Shown: positions 1 to 5,419, numbered from the stretch's first letter. The stretch: 5,613 bases of DNA from Candidatus Iainarchaeum sp. (GCA_021161055.1 JAGHBI010000078.1:1-5613), one strand, 5' to 3'. The notes: generated by a model not told the origin, from the letters alone. A program made the numbers and translations.

Positions 1-498
1 CATAAATGTACAGCCACAACCATCAAGCACAACCCATATTTTACCCTTTTCAATCACTCGCAATCTCATGTACTCTGTGTCTTCGGGATCCGGCTTCTTA
101 AGGAGCTCAATCCCTTTCTTTACAATTTCTTTATAATTGTCTTTTACTTCTTCAAAGAGGTTCGTTGTGAAAACTATTGGCTTTCCATTAGCAAATTCAC
201 CAACCTTTACCAGAACACCATCTTCAATTGCTTGCTCAAGCGGATAGCTGTCAATCACTTCGCCGAAGAATTCTTCTGGAGAAGGAGCGGCCGTTTTCTG
301 GCCACTCCCGTTGTTTCTTATGCGCTTCACTTCGAACTCAAGGAACTGATTGAGCCTGTTTGTCAATTCCTGCTTTGCCTCGAGCATGTCATCGGTTTCT
401 TCAAGCGCAACAGTAGCACCAATGAGTATGCCTTTGCTTTCATAGTTGCCGAGGTTGATCTTTCTGGAAACGCTTACTGTGAGCTCTTTAAGCTTCAC
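1..498 (-). CDS. Conserved hypothetical protein of phage/plasmid type, DUF6573-like segment (C-terminus cut by window edge)
   Basis: The first 166 codons are open to the left edge of the window, so the C-terminus is missing. GTG at 498-496 is the start because an in-frame TGA lies three codons upstream (507-505) and a near-perfect Shine-Dalgarno, AGGAGGTGATC, sits just before it. Residues 1-60 begin KLKELTVSVSRKINLGNYES and continue with an acidic stretch (EETDD) and a helix. This resembles N-termini of uncharacterised phage and plasmid proteins known to me by pattern only. A linker (NNGSGQKTAAPSP, about 62-74) leads to a second segment, with FGEVIDSYPLEQAIEDGVLV at 78-97 and PIVFTTNLF at 107-115. 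These recall the DUF6573 family (Y-x-x-x-QAI-x-DG-x-L). The visible end, KIWVVLDGCGC, looks like a beta strand plus turn. I see no catalytic motif, signal peptide or membrane segment. Its start overlaps the stop of the 45-aa ORF before it, so the two are probably co-translated. Function unknown. Confidence 0.85.
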   Translation of the reverse strand, partial: MKLKELTVSVSRKINLGNYESKGILIGATVALEETDDMLEAKQELTNRLNQFLEFEVKRIRNNGSGQKTAAPSPEEFFGEVIDSYPLEQAIEDGVLVKVGEFANGKPIVFTTNLFEEVKDNYKEIVKKGIELLKKPDPEDTEYMRLRVIEKGKIWVVLDGCGCTFM

Positions 499-632
499 CT
501 GCGATCACCTCCTTTGTGCTGATTTCTACAGCGCCAGTCAAGCGCTTCAGCCCAGCGAACAGGCTCAGGAAGCAGGCAGTCATAGCTCTGCTTTTCGCTG
601 AGCTTAACCGAATTGAAAAAACTTTTTTGCAA
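495..632 (-). CDS. Small 45-aa ORF, TTG start, translationally coupled to the next gene
   Basis: This short reading frame starts at TTG (632-630), 8 nt after a strong Shine-Dalgarno AGGAGG (646-641). An in-frame TAG at 647-645 limits upstream extension. It ends in TGA (497-495), which overlaps the GTG start of the following gene as GTGA, a classic coupling arrangement. The peptide begins LQKSFFNSVKLSEKQS, has two cysteines (19 and 35) and two tryptophans (27 and 33), and ends in a basic tail, KGGDRR. I do not recognise a family. A TATA-like box with a purine-rich upstream element lies about 55 nt ahead. The case for a gene rests on ribosome site, spacing and overlap, not on homology. It could instead be a leader peptide that delivers ribosomes to the downstream gene. 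The first third of the ORF lies within one arm of an imperfect inverted duplication. Confidence 0.55.
   Translation of the reverse strand: MQKSFFNSVKLSEKQSYDCLLPEPVRWAEALDWRCRNQHKGGDRR
503..513 (-). promoter_or_regulatory. Strong Shine-Dalgarno of the left-end gene
   Basis: The minus strand reads AGGAGGTGATC, an 11-nt complement to the usual 16S rRNA 3' end (GATCACCTCCT), with AGGAGG ending 9 nt before the GTG start. It lies inside the last codons of the 45-aa ORF. Translation of that ORF would therefore run across the site and reload ribosomes on the next gene. Confidence 0.8.
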
Positions 633-640
633 GCGAGCCA

Positions 641-646
641 CCTCCT
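641..646 (-). promoter_or_regulatory. Shine-Dalgarno deciding the TTG start of the 45-aa ORF
   Basis: AGGAGG lies 8 nt before TTG at 632 on the minus strand and inside GGAGGTGGC, a block repeated in the opposite orientation at 772-780. It is the main reason for accepting a TTG start here. Confidence 0.6.
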
Positions 647-685
647 AAAAGTTTTTTTCTGGAGGCGGTTTGTGGATTTTGGTGG

Positions 686-700
686 TATTAAATCCTTTCC
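686..700 (-). promoter_or_regulatory. Possible archaeal BRE/TATA promoter for the 45-aa ORF and left-end gene
   Basis: The minus strand reads GGAAAGG followed by ATTTAATA. This fits a purine-rich BRE and a TATA box. With the usual archaeal spacing of about 25 nt, transcription would begin near 664, leaving a leader of about 30 nt with the Shine-Dalgarno in it. The match is moderate, and the assignment assumes an archaeal host. Confidence 0.4.
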
Positions 701-726
701 GAAAGGCGCGGAGCGTGCTCGCTAGA

Positions 727-741
727 GCAAAAGGTTTAAAC
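727..741 (+). promoter_or_regulatory. Possible plus-strand TATA-like promoter within palindrome GGTTTAAACC
   Basis: GCAAAAG followed by GTTTAAAC resembles BRE plus TATA and corresponds to the left-arm promoter. GGTTTAAACC (733-742) is a perfect 10-bp palindrome, so it could be read either way or be a protein-binding site. A plus-strand transcript from about 763 could end at the T7 run at 864-870. No convincing plus-strand protein follows. Confidence 0.25.
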
Positions 742-831
742 CAACAAAAGCCAAGCCGGAAAGAAAAAACTGGAGGTGGCGAGCGAAAAAGTTGCAGAGA
801 GGTTAAGCGAAAAGCGGCTGGGCGTATGACT
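727..831 (+). repeat. Right arm of the imperfect inverted duplication, with a broken ORF start
   Basis: The plus strand here carries the same ordered blocks as the minus strand at 700-578: a TATA-like GGTTTAAACC, AGAAAAAAC, GGAGGTGGC, GGTTAAGCGAAAAGC and TATGACT. A TTG at the place corresponding to the left arm's start (792) runs into TAA after four codons, so this copy appears decayed or non-coding. The two arms point away from each other across a GC-rich centre (701-726). Confidence 0.55.
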
Positions 832-903
832 ACTGGACATGATTAAACCAAAGGCTGAAAAGATTTTTTTATTCTAAGAGGCAAGATGTGATATTATTCA
901 CCG

Positions 904-953
904 AAAAATTGTTGTGTAAAAAACGCTTTATTTTCGCTAAAAAACAGTAAAAA
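904..953 (-). terminator. Probable T-tract terminator of the R-M operon
   Basis: Downstream of the metallopeptidase stop the minus strand has four T-runs: five T at 953-949, six at 944-939, six at 923-918 and five at 908-904. There is no strong hairpin. Tandem U-rich tracts without a stem are the usual signal for archaeal termination, so this is a good place for the hsd transcript to end. Confidence 0.5.
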
Positions 954-963
954 GAGCTTTAAA
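950..963. repeat. 14-bp direct repeat, copy 1
   Basis: AAAAGAGCTTTAAA occurs here and again exactly 50 bp away at 1000-1013. The core AAAGAGCTTT is nearly palindromic. Confidence 0.7.
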
Positions 964-999
964 ATTAAAAATAATATTTTCTCAGGCATTAAATCGGCT

Positions 1000-1013
1000 A
1001 AAAGAGCTTTAAA
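1000..1013. repeat. 14-bp direct repeat, copy 2, covering the metallopeptidase stop
   Basis: This is the second copy of AAAAGAGCTTTAAA. It includes the stop codon of the metallopeptidase gene (TAA at 1011-1009 on the minus strand), so a duplication of the gene's end is a simple explanation. Confidence 0.7.
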
Positions 1014-1572
1014 TTTCCAAAGTTCCCTGAATAGCAAACCAATAAATAAAAAGTTTCCTTTCCTTTTCCGCATAATCAGGAAATTCTTTTTCAACAATGC
1101 TCCAAAAGCGTTTATTGTGCTTTCTTTCAATCAGATGTGCAATTTCATGCAAGGCAACATATGCAATCAGCTCCTCCGGCAAGTATTGCATAAACCTATT
1201 AAAAGTGATATTTCTTTTAGGGCTACAGCTGGCCCACTTTGATTTCATCCTTCTGATTCTTATATTGTTTATGTTAACTCCCAAAACAGATGAGTATCTT
1301 TCAACATACTGCCTTATGGTTTCTTCAAACCTTTCGTTCTTGAGCAGTTGAATTCTCTCTTGTTTAGCTAGTTTATTTGCTATTTTAATCAACATCGTTT
1401 TTTCATATATCCAATCCTTGTGCTTTTCTAGCAACACTTCTTTTTCTTTGTAATTCTTTGGAAGAACGAGGAGAAGCTTTCCGGTCTTTAATTCCAATCT
1501 AGGATATTTTATGTTGCGATAATCAACATTATATGAAATATCCAAATCCCGTATTCGAATTTTATTATCCAT
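1009..1572 (-). CDS. YgjP-like (DUF45) zinc metallopeptidase of the type I R-M operon, 187 aa
   Basis: The protein carries the zinc-peptidase motif HEIAH at residues 142-146 with a third histidine at 152 (HLIERKHNKRFW). It also has the family's signature KSKWASCSPKRNITFN at 110-125. N-terminal strands (about 4-37) and a helical, Lys/Glu-rich middle (about 42-95) complete the usual YgjP/DUF45 layout, and the length is a little under the common 220-240 aa. ATG at 1572 was chosen: it overlaps the hsdR stop by 8 nt (ATGGATAA), and its product starts like the family. A start at 1623 would add 17 unrelated residues within hsdR. The ribosome site is weak, which fits coupling to hsdR. Genes of this family often accompany type I restriction genes, but their substrate there is not known to me. 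A role in regulating or turning over the restriction complex is inference. It appears soluble and cytoplasmic. Confidence 0.9.
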   Translation of the reverse strand: MDNKIRIRDLDISYNVDYRNIKYPRLELKTGKLLLVLPKNYKEKEVLLEKHKDWIYEKTMLIKIANKLAKQERIQLLKNERFEETIRQYVERYSSVLGVNINNIRIRRMKSKWASCSPKRNITFNRFMQYLPEELIAYVALHEIAHLIERKHNKRFWSIVEKEFPDYAEKERKLFIYWFAIQGTLEI

Positions 1573-4500
1573 ATTGCTCAACACTTTCCATGATCTCTTT
1601 GTAGAGTTTATCCCTTTCCTCAAACGTTAACTCCTTATATTTTCGCAGAAACTTTCGAATCTGCTGGCCGACCCTTTTTTTAGCAGTTGATTGTATGCTC
1701 CAGCCAGGGAATAGAAGCTCTTTTATTGAATTGTAAAGGGTTTTAGTATCTTCCAGCAACTGTGCTTTATTTTTTATTTTTTCTTGCTTTTCGAGCTTTA
1801 GGAGGACAGAATACTGTAAATTAGAGAGGCCAAGCTCTTCTTGCCTTTTCTTTAGGCTATGAAGCGCGCTTACTATTTCTTTACCCTCCGCATAGATTTC
1901 GCTTACAGATCTGCTCTTTTCTCTCCAAGCCCTAACAATGCGTTCAACCTTATCCGCTATAGATTCATACACCGGATTCTTGTATTTTTCTACAAGAACA
2001 AACTTGTTCAAAGTAAATACAATATCTGAAGCTTTTTCCCTATCGGTTTTGAATTTTTCTTCAAGGTTTCTTATATAATTCGCATCAAACTTTACTAGTG
2101 GAAGCTCCTTTTTAAGCTCTGTGAATTCTGTAGTTTCATATATGTGCTTTACTGTCTTTTCAAAGTACTTTTTGGTGTACTTCTCAACGGATTCGATTTC
2201 TTCTCTTTCAGTAGCCCTTATATAGAAAGCGTAAACTTCCGAAAGCCACTTATATTCTAAGAAAAATTTCAATTTGCTTGGATCTGAGCCTAAAAGTTCG
2301 AAAAGCTTCCTTGCTTTTTTATATTTCTGCACAAATTCTTTGGCGCGAGCTTCATCTGAAGTAAGGATTTCAATTGCTTTTAACATTGTCTTTCGTGTTG
2401 GTTTCTTTTCTGGCAAATCCCCGAACATAGCTAGAAGTTCTTTAATGAGATCTGCGAATTCTTTGCTCATTTCATCCATATTGTATATGGCTGGCGCAAC
2501 ATCTTCGACAGCATAGTTTGCAAACGCTTTCTGCAATTCTTTAAAGATTCCCACATAATCAATAATTAGCCCGGCGTCCTTGAAATCTTTATAAGGCCTG
2601 TTTGTTCGAGCTATTGCTTGTAACAGCCTATGGCCTTTCAAGGGTTTATTTAAATACATTGTCTTTAGGATTGGTGCATCAAACCCTGTTAGAAGCATAT
2701 CGGTAACAACCAGTATTTTTGGAAGCTGGCTTTCATCCTTGAACTTTTCAATAACTTCGTCTCTAATTTCACCAACACTCTTATTTCCATAACGCTCTTT
2801 TAACTTATGTAAATAGCTCTGAATCTCTTGTGGATCGTTTTCGTTGAAGGTCATAACTATCTCGGAATATTCTTCAGGGAGATGCTTGTCCAGCTCTTTT
2901 TTGAAAAGAATGCAGCCAAACCTATTTGGAGCAACCACCATCGCTTTAAATTTCCCATCCAGCTCTTTTTTGAAGTGCTCCGCTATATCTTCTGCAACCT
3001 TGCCAACTCTTTTTTGATTAAGCAAAATTACGTTGATCTGGCTCAGTTTTCTAGCAACCTTTCCTTTTACGATCTCTTTTAAGTCTTCAGGGAGTTCTTC
3101 ATACTCTTGGCTTAAGAAAGCCTCTAAATATTCTTTTTTAAGGTGTATTCCTTCTTCTCCTTCAAGCCTGGGTCTGTAAACAATTTTGAGCGTGAACTCA
3201 TCTTCAATTGAATCTGTTATAAAATACTTATCTAAATAGAGCTCTTCTGGCGGGTAACTGAATTTTGCATAGGTATCTCTCTGATCTTTGGAGATTGGCG
3301 TGCCGGTAAAAGCAAAGAAAAATGCATTTTGGAGTATGCCCCGCATTGTTGAGGCCAAGCTACCATACTGCGTTCTGTGGGCTTCGTCCGCAAAAACAAT
3401 TATATCATCCCTATTGAGTATCGTTTTCTTCTCTTTTGTAAGCTCTTCTAGCTCTTTGTAAATTTCTTCAAATTCTTCTGCCCTAAACTTTTGTATTAAC
3501 GCTATGAAGCAGCCCCTCTTCCCATGGCCAGCATTATGAGCAAGCACTTCTTTAAGCTGGTTTATTTTCTCAATCCTCTCAAGAGAAACGGTAATATCTA
3601 GTGCGTTGAATTCTTTGAATAATTGCTCTTCCAGCTCTTTCCTGTCAACAATAAAGAAAATTGTTGGATTGCCTAATTCGTTTACGAGCTTATTGGCTGC
3701 AAAAATCATGGTTAATGTTTTTCCAGAGCCTTGCCAGTGCCATATAAGACCGTTTTTCTTCTGAGTGAGGCCTTCCCTGAAACCCAAAACCCTATTTACA
3801 ATTTTATTAGCGGCTCTATATTGCATATACCTAGCAATAACTTTGGTAGTTTTTCCCCTTTCTTCCCTTATGAAAACAAAGTTTTTAATTAAGTCTAGAA
3901 TTGTGGATTTTGTAAGCATGCTAATAGTTGCATCGATCGAATCAAGCCCTTCCTCTTTCCACTCATAGATTGTAACATCCTCTGCTTCTGGAACTACGGG
4001 GAAATACTTTGCAATCTGTTCGGCAGCAATTCCAATCTGCACATATTTGAAAAGCTCCGGGAATTTGTGCATATATTCTTTTATCTGATCGTAAGCATTT
4101 CTCCAGCTCACTGAAAGATCTGCTGGATTTTTGCATTCAATTATAACTAGTGGAATACCATTTACGTAAAGAATAATGTCAACTCTGATGCGCCTCTCGC
4201 CCTCGCCATACCAAACCTGCCTGCTTACCACAAATTCGTTGTTTTCTATGTTTTTATAATCAAAGAGCTGTATGTATTTCAGAGTGCCGGTTTTTTCCAG
4301 AGTTATTGGAACACCTTTCTTAAAGAACATTAAAATATGCTTGGCCCCTTCGATTCCAGACGATTTAAACTTAAGTTCATTTACAACTTTTTTGATATCA
4401 TCTTCTGTTAAGGGAGCATCGGAGTTCAGGCGCTTTATTGCTCTGATCAGATCCATAACCAGCAATGGCTCATTAAGGCTTTCTCTTTCGAGCTGGGAAG

Positions 4501-4591
4501 CATTCTTAAATACCCATTTTTTCTCCTGCTGGAGCTTTTCAATGAAATAATCCTCAACCATGCTCTGCTCTGTAAAGGTTTTAGCTAACAT
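1565..4591 (-). CDS. hsdR: Type I restriction endonuclease subunit R (HsdR), 1008 aa
   Basis: This is the motor and nuclease subunit, which joins HsdM and HsdS, translocates unmodified DNA using ATP and cuts far from the recognition site. Residues 1-230 form the HsdR_N nuclease, with D138, the E152-C-K154 pair and the QxxxY motif (Q169, Y173) of this PD-(D/E)XK family. The SF2 motor follows: Walker A QGSGKT at 287-292, VDRKELEEQ near 315-323, DEAH at 402-405, TGTP at 429-432, LLTGFDAP at 633-640 and QAIARTNRP at 658-666. The last 300 or so residues are helical and Lys/Glu-rich, as usual for the complex-binding end. Every key motif is intact, so the protein should be active. ATG at 4591 was chosen, one base after the upstream stop. 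An in-frame TTG at 4600, overlapping the upstream gene, is the alternative and adds three residues. The length is normal for the family. Confidence 0.96.
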   Translation of the reverse strand: MLAKTFTEQSMVEDYFIEKLQQEKKWVFKNASQLERESLNEPLLVMDLIRAIKRLNSDAPLTEDDIKKVVNELKFKSSGIEGAKHILMFFKKGVPITLEKTGTLKYIQLFDYKNIENNEFVVSRQVWYGEGERRIRVDIILYVNGIPLVIIECKNPADLSVSWRNAYDQIKEYMHKFPELFKYVQIGIAAEQIAKYFPVVPEAEDVTIYEWKEEGLDSIDATISMLTKSTILDLIKNFVFIREERGKTTKVIARYMQYRAANKIVNRVLGFREGLTQKKNGLIWHWQGSGKTLTMIFAANKLVNELGNPTIFFIVDRKELEEQLFKEFNALDITVSLERIEKINQLKEVLAHNAGHGKRGCFIALIQKFRAEEFEEIYKELEELTKEKKTILNRDDIIVFADEAHRTQYGSLASTMRGILQNAFFFAFTGTPISKDQRDTYAKFSYPPEELYLDKYFITDSIEDEFTLKIVYRPRLEGEEGIHLKKEYLEAFLSQEYEELPEDLKEIVKGKVARKLSQINVILLNQKRVGKVAEDIAEHFKKELDGKFKAMVVAPNRFGCILFKKELDKHLPEEYSEIVMTFNENDPQEIQSYLHKLKERYGNKSVGEIRDEVIEKFKDESQLPKILVVTDMLLTGFDAPILKTMYLNKPLKGHRLLQAIARTNRPYKDFKDAGLIIDYVGIFKELQKAFANYAVEDVAPAIYNMDEMSKEFADLIKELLAMFGDLPEKKPTRKTMLKAIEILTSDEARAKEFVQKYKKARKLFELLGSDPSKLKFFLEYKWLSEVYAFYIRATEREEIESVEKYTKKYFEKTVKHIYETTEFTELKKELPLVKFDANYIRNLEEKFKTDREKASDIVFTLNKFVLVEKYKNPVYESIADKVERIVRAWREKSRSVSEIYAEGKEIVSALHSLKKRQEELGLSNLQYSVLLKLEKQEKIKNKAQLLEDTKTLYNSIKELLFPGWSIQSTAKKRVGQQIRKFLRKYKELTFEERDKLYKEIMESVEQYG

Positions 4592-4592
4592 T

Positions 4593-5252
4593 TTAATCAA
4601 CCTTTTCCCCTTTTATTTCTTTGTAGCTTTTAAGGCAATTTATTAGCTTATTTTTTCCCAAAAAGAAATAAGGAAATTTGTCCCTCAGTTCATAAGAATA
4701 GCCCAAGGGAAGAAAAGCGCTCAAGACTTTTTTATTATTTTTTTCAATCAATTCTAAGGCTGGAACAAAATCAGCATCGCCAGAAATCAACACGCAAACA
4801 TCACATTTATCTTCTAAAACCGCCAGCCTGATCATATCAATAGCAATCCATACATCTATTCCTTTTTCTTTCCTTTTTATATCTGCCAAACTGAGAAAGT
4901 TTTCCTCAACTATGGGCTTACAGGTGTCGCATAAACCAAGAGAATCGATCATTTCTTTTTTCTTTTCCAGAATCTCTTTATTTGAAAGTGTCTGGAGCTT
5001 CCTTGTTATAACCTTGATGCCATCCTTCTCCAAATGCGATAAAAAGGACATATGCCTGTAATACATTGCTTCGCCGTCCTTTATACTCGGAACGGACGCA
5101 TACCATCGGATTTCAACCAAATCGTAATTAAAGTTAGAACAGATGAGCTCAGCAACCTTTCTTATACTAATATCGCTAGGCCTAAACCATTTTTTCACAT
5201 TGTGGTACCAATTGTTAGCATCTATAAAAATTATAGCCTTAGGCCTAGCCAC
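4593..5252 (-). CDS. NYN-domain (PIN-like, LabA/DUF88-type) putative ribonuclease, 219 aa
   Basis: The sequence fits the NYN branch of the PIN-like nuclease fold. It opens with AIIFIDANNWYHN (6-18, acidic D11), has the central KGIDVWIAIDM (130-140, D133 and D139) and then LISGDADFVPAL (155-166, D159 and D161). These aspartates would form the Mg2+ site, and all are present. Proteins of this fold are generally RNases. A CxxC at 108-111 and another at 150-153 could bind metal or form disulfides, but the second lies in a core strand. GTG at 5252 is the start: GAGGGG lies 8 nt upstream, and an in-frame TGA at 5267 blocks extension. The gene lies between hsdS and hsdR and ends 1 nt before hsdR, so it belongs to the operon. 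A tRNA- or mRNA-cutting role linked to restriction is inference; the target cannot be read from the sequence. Confidence 0.9.
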   Translation of the reverse strand: MARPKAIIFIDANNWYHNVKKWFRPSDISIRKVAELICSNFNYDLVEIRWYASVPSIKDGEAMYYRHMSFLSHLEKDGIKVITRKLQTLSNKEILEKKKEMIDSLGLCDTCKPIVEENFLSLADIKRKEKGIDVWIAIDMIRLAVLEDKCDVCVLISGDADFVPALELIEKNNKKVLSAFLPLGYSYELRDKFPYFFLGKNKLINCLKSYKEIKGEKVD

Positions 5253-5260
5253 TATTAAGC

Positions 5261-5266
5261 CCCCTC
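5261..5266 (-). promoter_or_regulatory. Shine-Dalgarno of the NYN gene
   Basis: GAGGGG lies 8 nt before the GTG start at 5252 on the minus strand and supports that start over any later codon. Confidence 0.6.
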
Positions 5267-5270
5267 AAAA

Positions 5271-5280
5271 GTTTAAAAAG
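5271..5280 (-). promoter_or_regulatory. T-run and TATA-like box just before the NYN gene
   Basis: The minus strand reads CTTTTTAAAC. It can be a U-rich stop for a short transcript carrying the upstream hairpin. It can also be a TATA box about 23 nt before the GTG, which would give a nearly leaderless mRNA. The Shine-Dalgarno argues against the leaderless option. Confidence 0.3.
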
Positions 5281-5298
5281 ACAGAATAAGTAGGAAGA

Positions 5299-5330
5299 CC
5301 CAGCGTTCCCTCCGAAGAGGTCACACTGGG
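5299..5330 (-). ncRNA. Strong structured-RNA hairpin with UUCG tetraloop and tandem G-A pairs
   Basis: On the minus strand CCCAGTGT (5330-5323) pairs with ACGCTGGG (5306-5299) through seven Watson-Crick pairs and one G-U. A symmetric GA/GA internal loop follows, suited to tandem sheared G-A pairs. Then CCTC pairs with GAGG and closes a UUCG loop as C(UUCG)G, a hyperstable tetraloop. The opposite strand would have a C-A mismatch, TC/TC and a CGAA loop, so the minus-strand RNA is the folded form. It lies about 12 nt after the start predicted from the TATA box at 5372. It is either a small RNA of roughly 65 nt ending at the T-run near 5275 or the leader of the NYN-hsdR-peptidase mRNA. No known RNA family is recognised. 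Confidence 0.55.
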
Positions 5331-5364
5331 GACTTAAAGTATAAATTATATATGTCACATTCGG

Positions 5365-5379
5365 TATATAAATTTTTCG
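5365..5379 (-). promoter_or_regulatory. Archaeal-type BRE/TATA promoter upstream of the hairpin and NYN gene
   Basis: The minus strand reads CGAAAAA followed by TTTATATA, a near-ideal archaeal BRE plus TATA box. Transcription would begin near 5342. It lies 41 nt past the hsdS stop, so the NYN-hsdR-peptidase block can be expressed separately from hsdM-hsdS. This would allow methylation and restriction to be timed differently. The promoter is read from sequence only. Confidence 0.6.
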
Positions 5380-5419
5380 CGAGCATCTTTTTCCTCCAAA
5401 TCTGCCAAATTTGACCATT

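Larger units (their letters stand above)
578..700 (-). repeat. Left arm of an imperfect inverted duplication (TATA box, leader, ribosome site, ORF start)
   Basis: Read on the minus strand, this arm shares ordered blocks with the plus strand at 727-831. They are a TATA-like segment (GGATTTAATACCACCAAAA against GGTTTAAACCAACAAAA), AGAAAAAAC, GGAGGTGGC, GGTTAAGC, GCGAAAAGC and TATGACT. Spacing differs by small indels, including 5 extra bases between GGTTAAGC and GAAAAGC here. Similarity stops after TATGACT. This arm leads into the 45-aa ORF. Confidence 0.55.
633..1008. other. Intergenic stretch between the R-M operon and the left-hand module
   Basis: No protein of convincing length lies here on either strand. 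The part near 1008-850 is very AT-rich and holds T-tracts after the metallopeptidase gene. The part near 655-835 is clearly richer in G and C and carries the divergent duplicated promoter/leader units. A short hairpin-forming element CCTTT-CCG-AAAGG (694-706) and the imperfect palindrome around GAGCGTGCTC (711-720) lie between the two arms. Confidence 0.6.

Noticed and set aside
232..725. Two plus-strand ORFs (232-522 and 516-725).
   Set aside because: They are antisense to the left-end gene and the 45-aa ORF, which have better ribosome sites and protein-like composition.
736..840. A 34-codon minus-strand ORF beginning MSSSHTPSRF.
   Set aside because: No ribosome site is seen, composition is low-complexity Ser/Phe, and it runs antisense to the right arm of the duplicated unit.
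715..848. A plus-strand GTG-started ORF of about 43 codons, rich in Lys and Arg.
   Set aside because: It crosses its own would-be promoter and ribosome site, lacks an upstream ribosome site and has no recognisable pattern.
894..1130. A 78-codon minus-strand ORF overlapping the end of the metallopeptidase gene.
   Set aside because: It is an out-of-frame shadow of the peptidase gene extended through AT-rich terminator sequence.
5299..5330. The tandem G-A hairpin as a kink-turn or box C/D RNA.
   Set aside because: The internal loop is symmetric GA/GA with no 3-nt bulge, and no RUGAUGA or separate CUGA boxes are present.
5275..5330. The same hairpin as an ordinary intrinsic terminator for hsdS.
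   Set aside because: The T-run begins about 20 nt after the stem rather than directly behind it, and the stem lies after a promoter. A U-rich stop at the T-run remains possible.
5245..5418. A 57-codon minus-strand ORF starting with ATG two bases after the hsdS stop and overlapping the NYN start.
   Set aside because: It runs through the TATA box and the hairpin, has no good ribosome site, and its product shows no recognisable or protein-like pattern.
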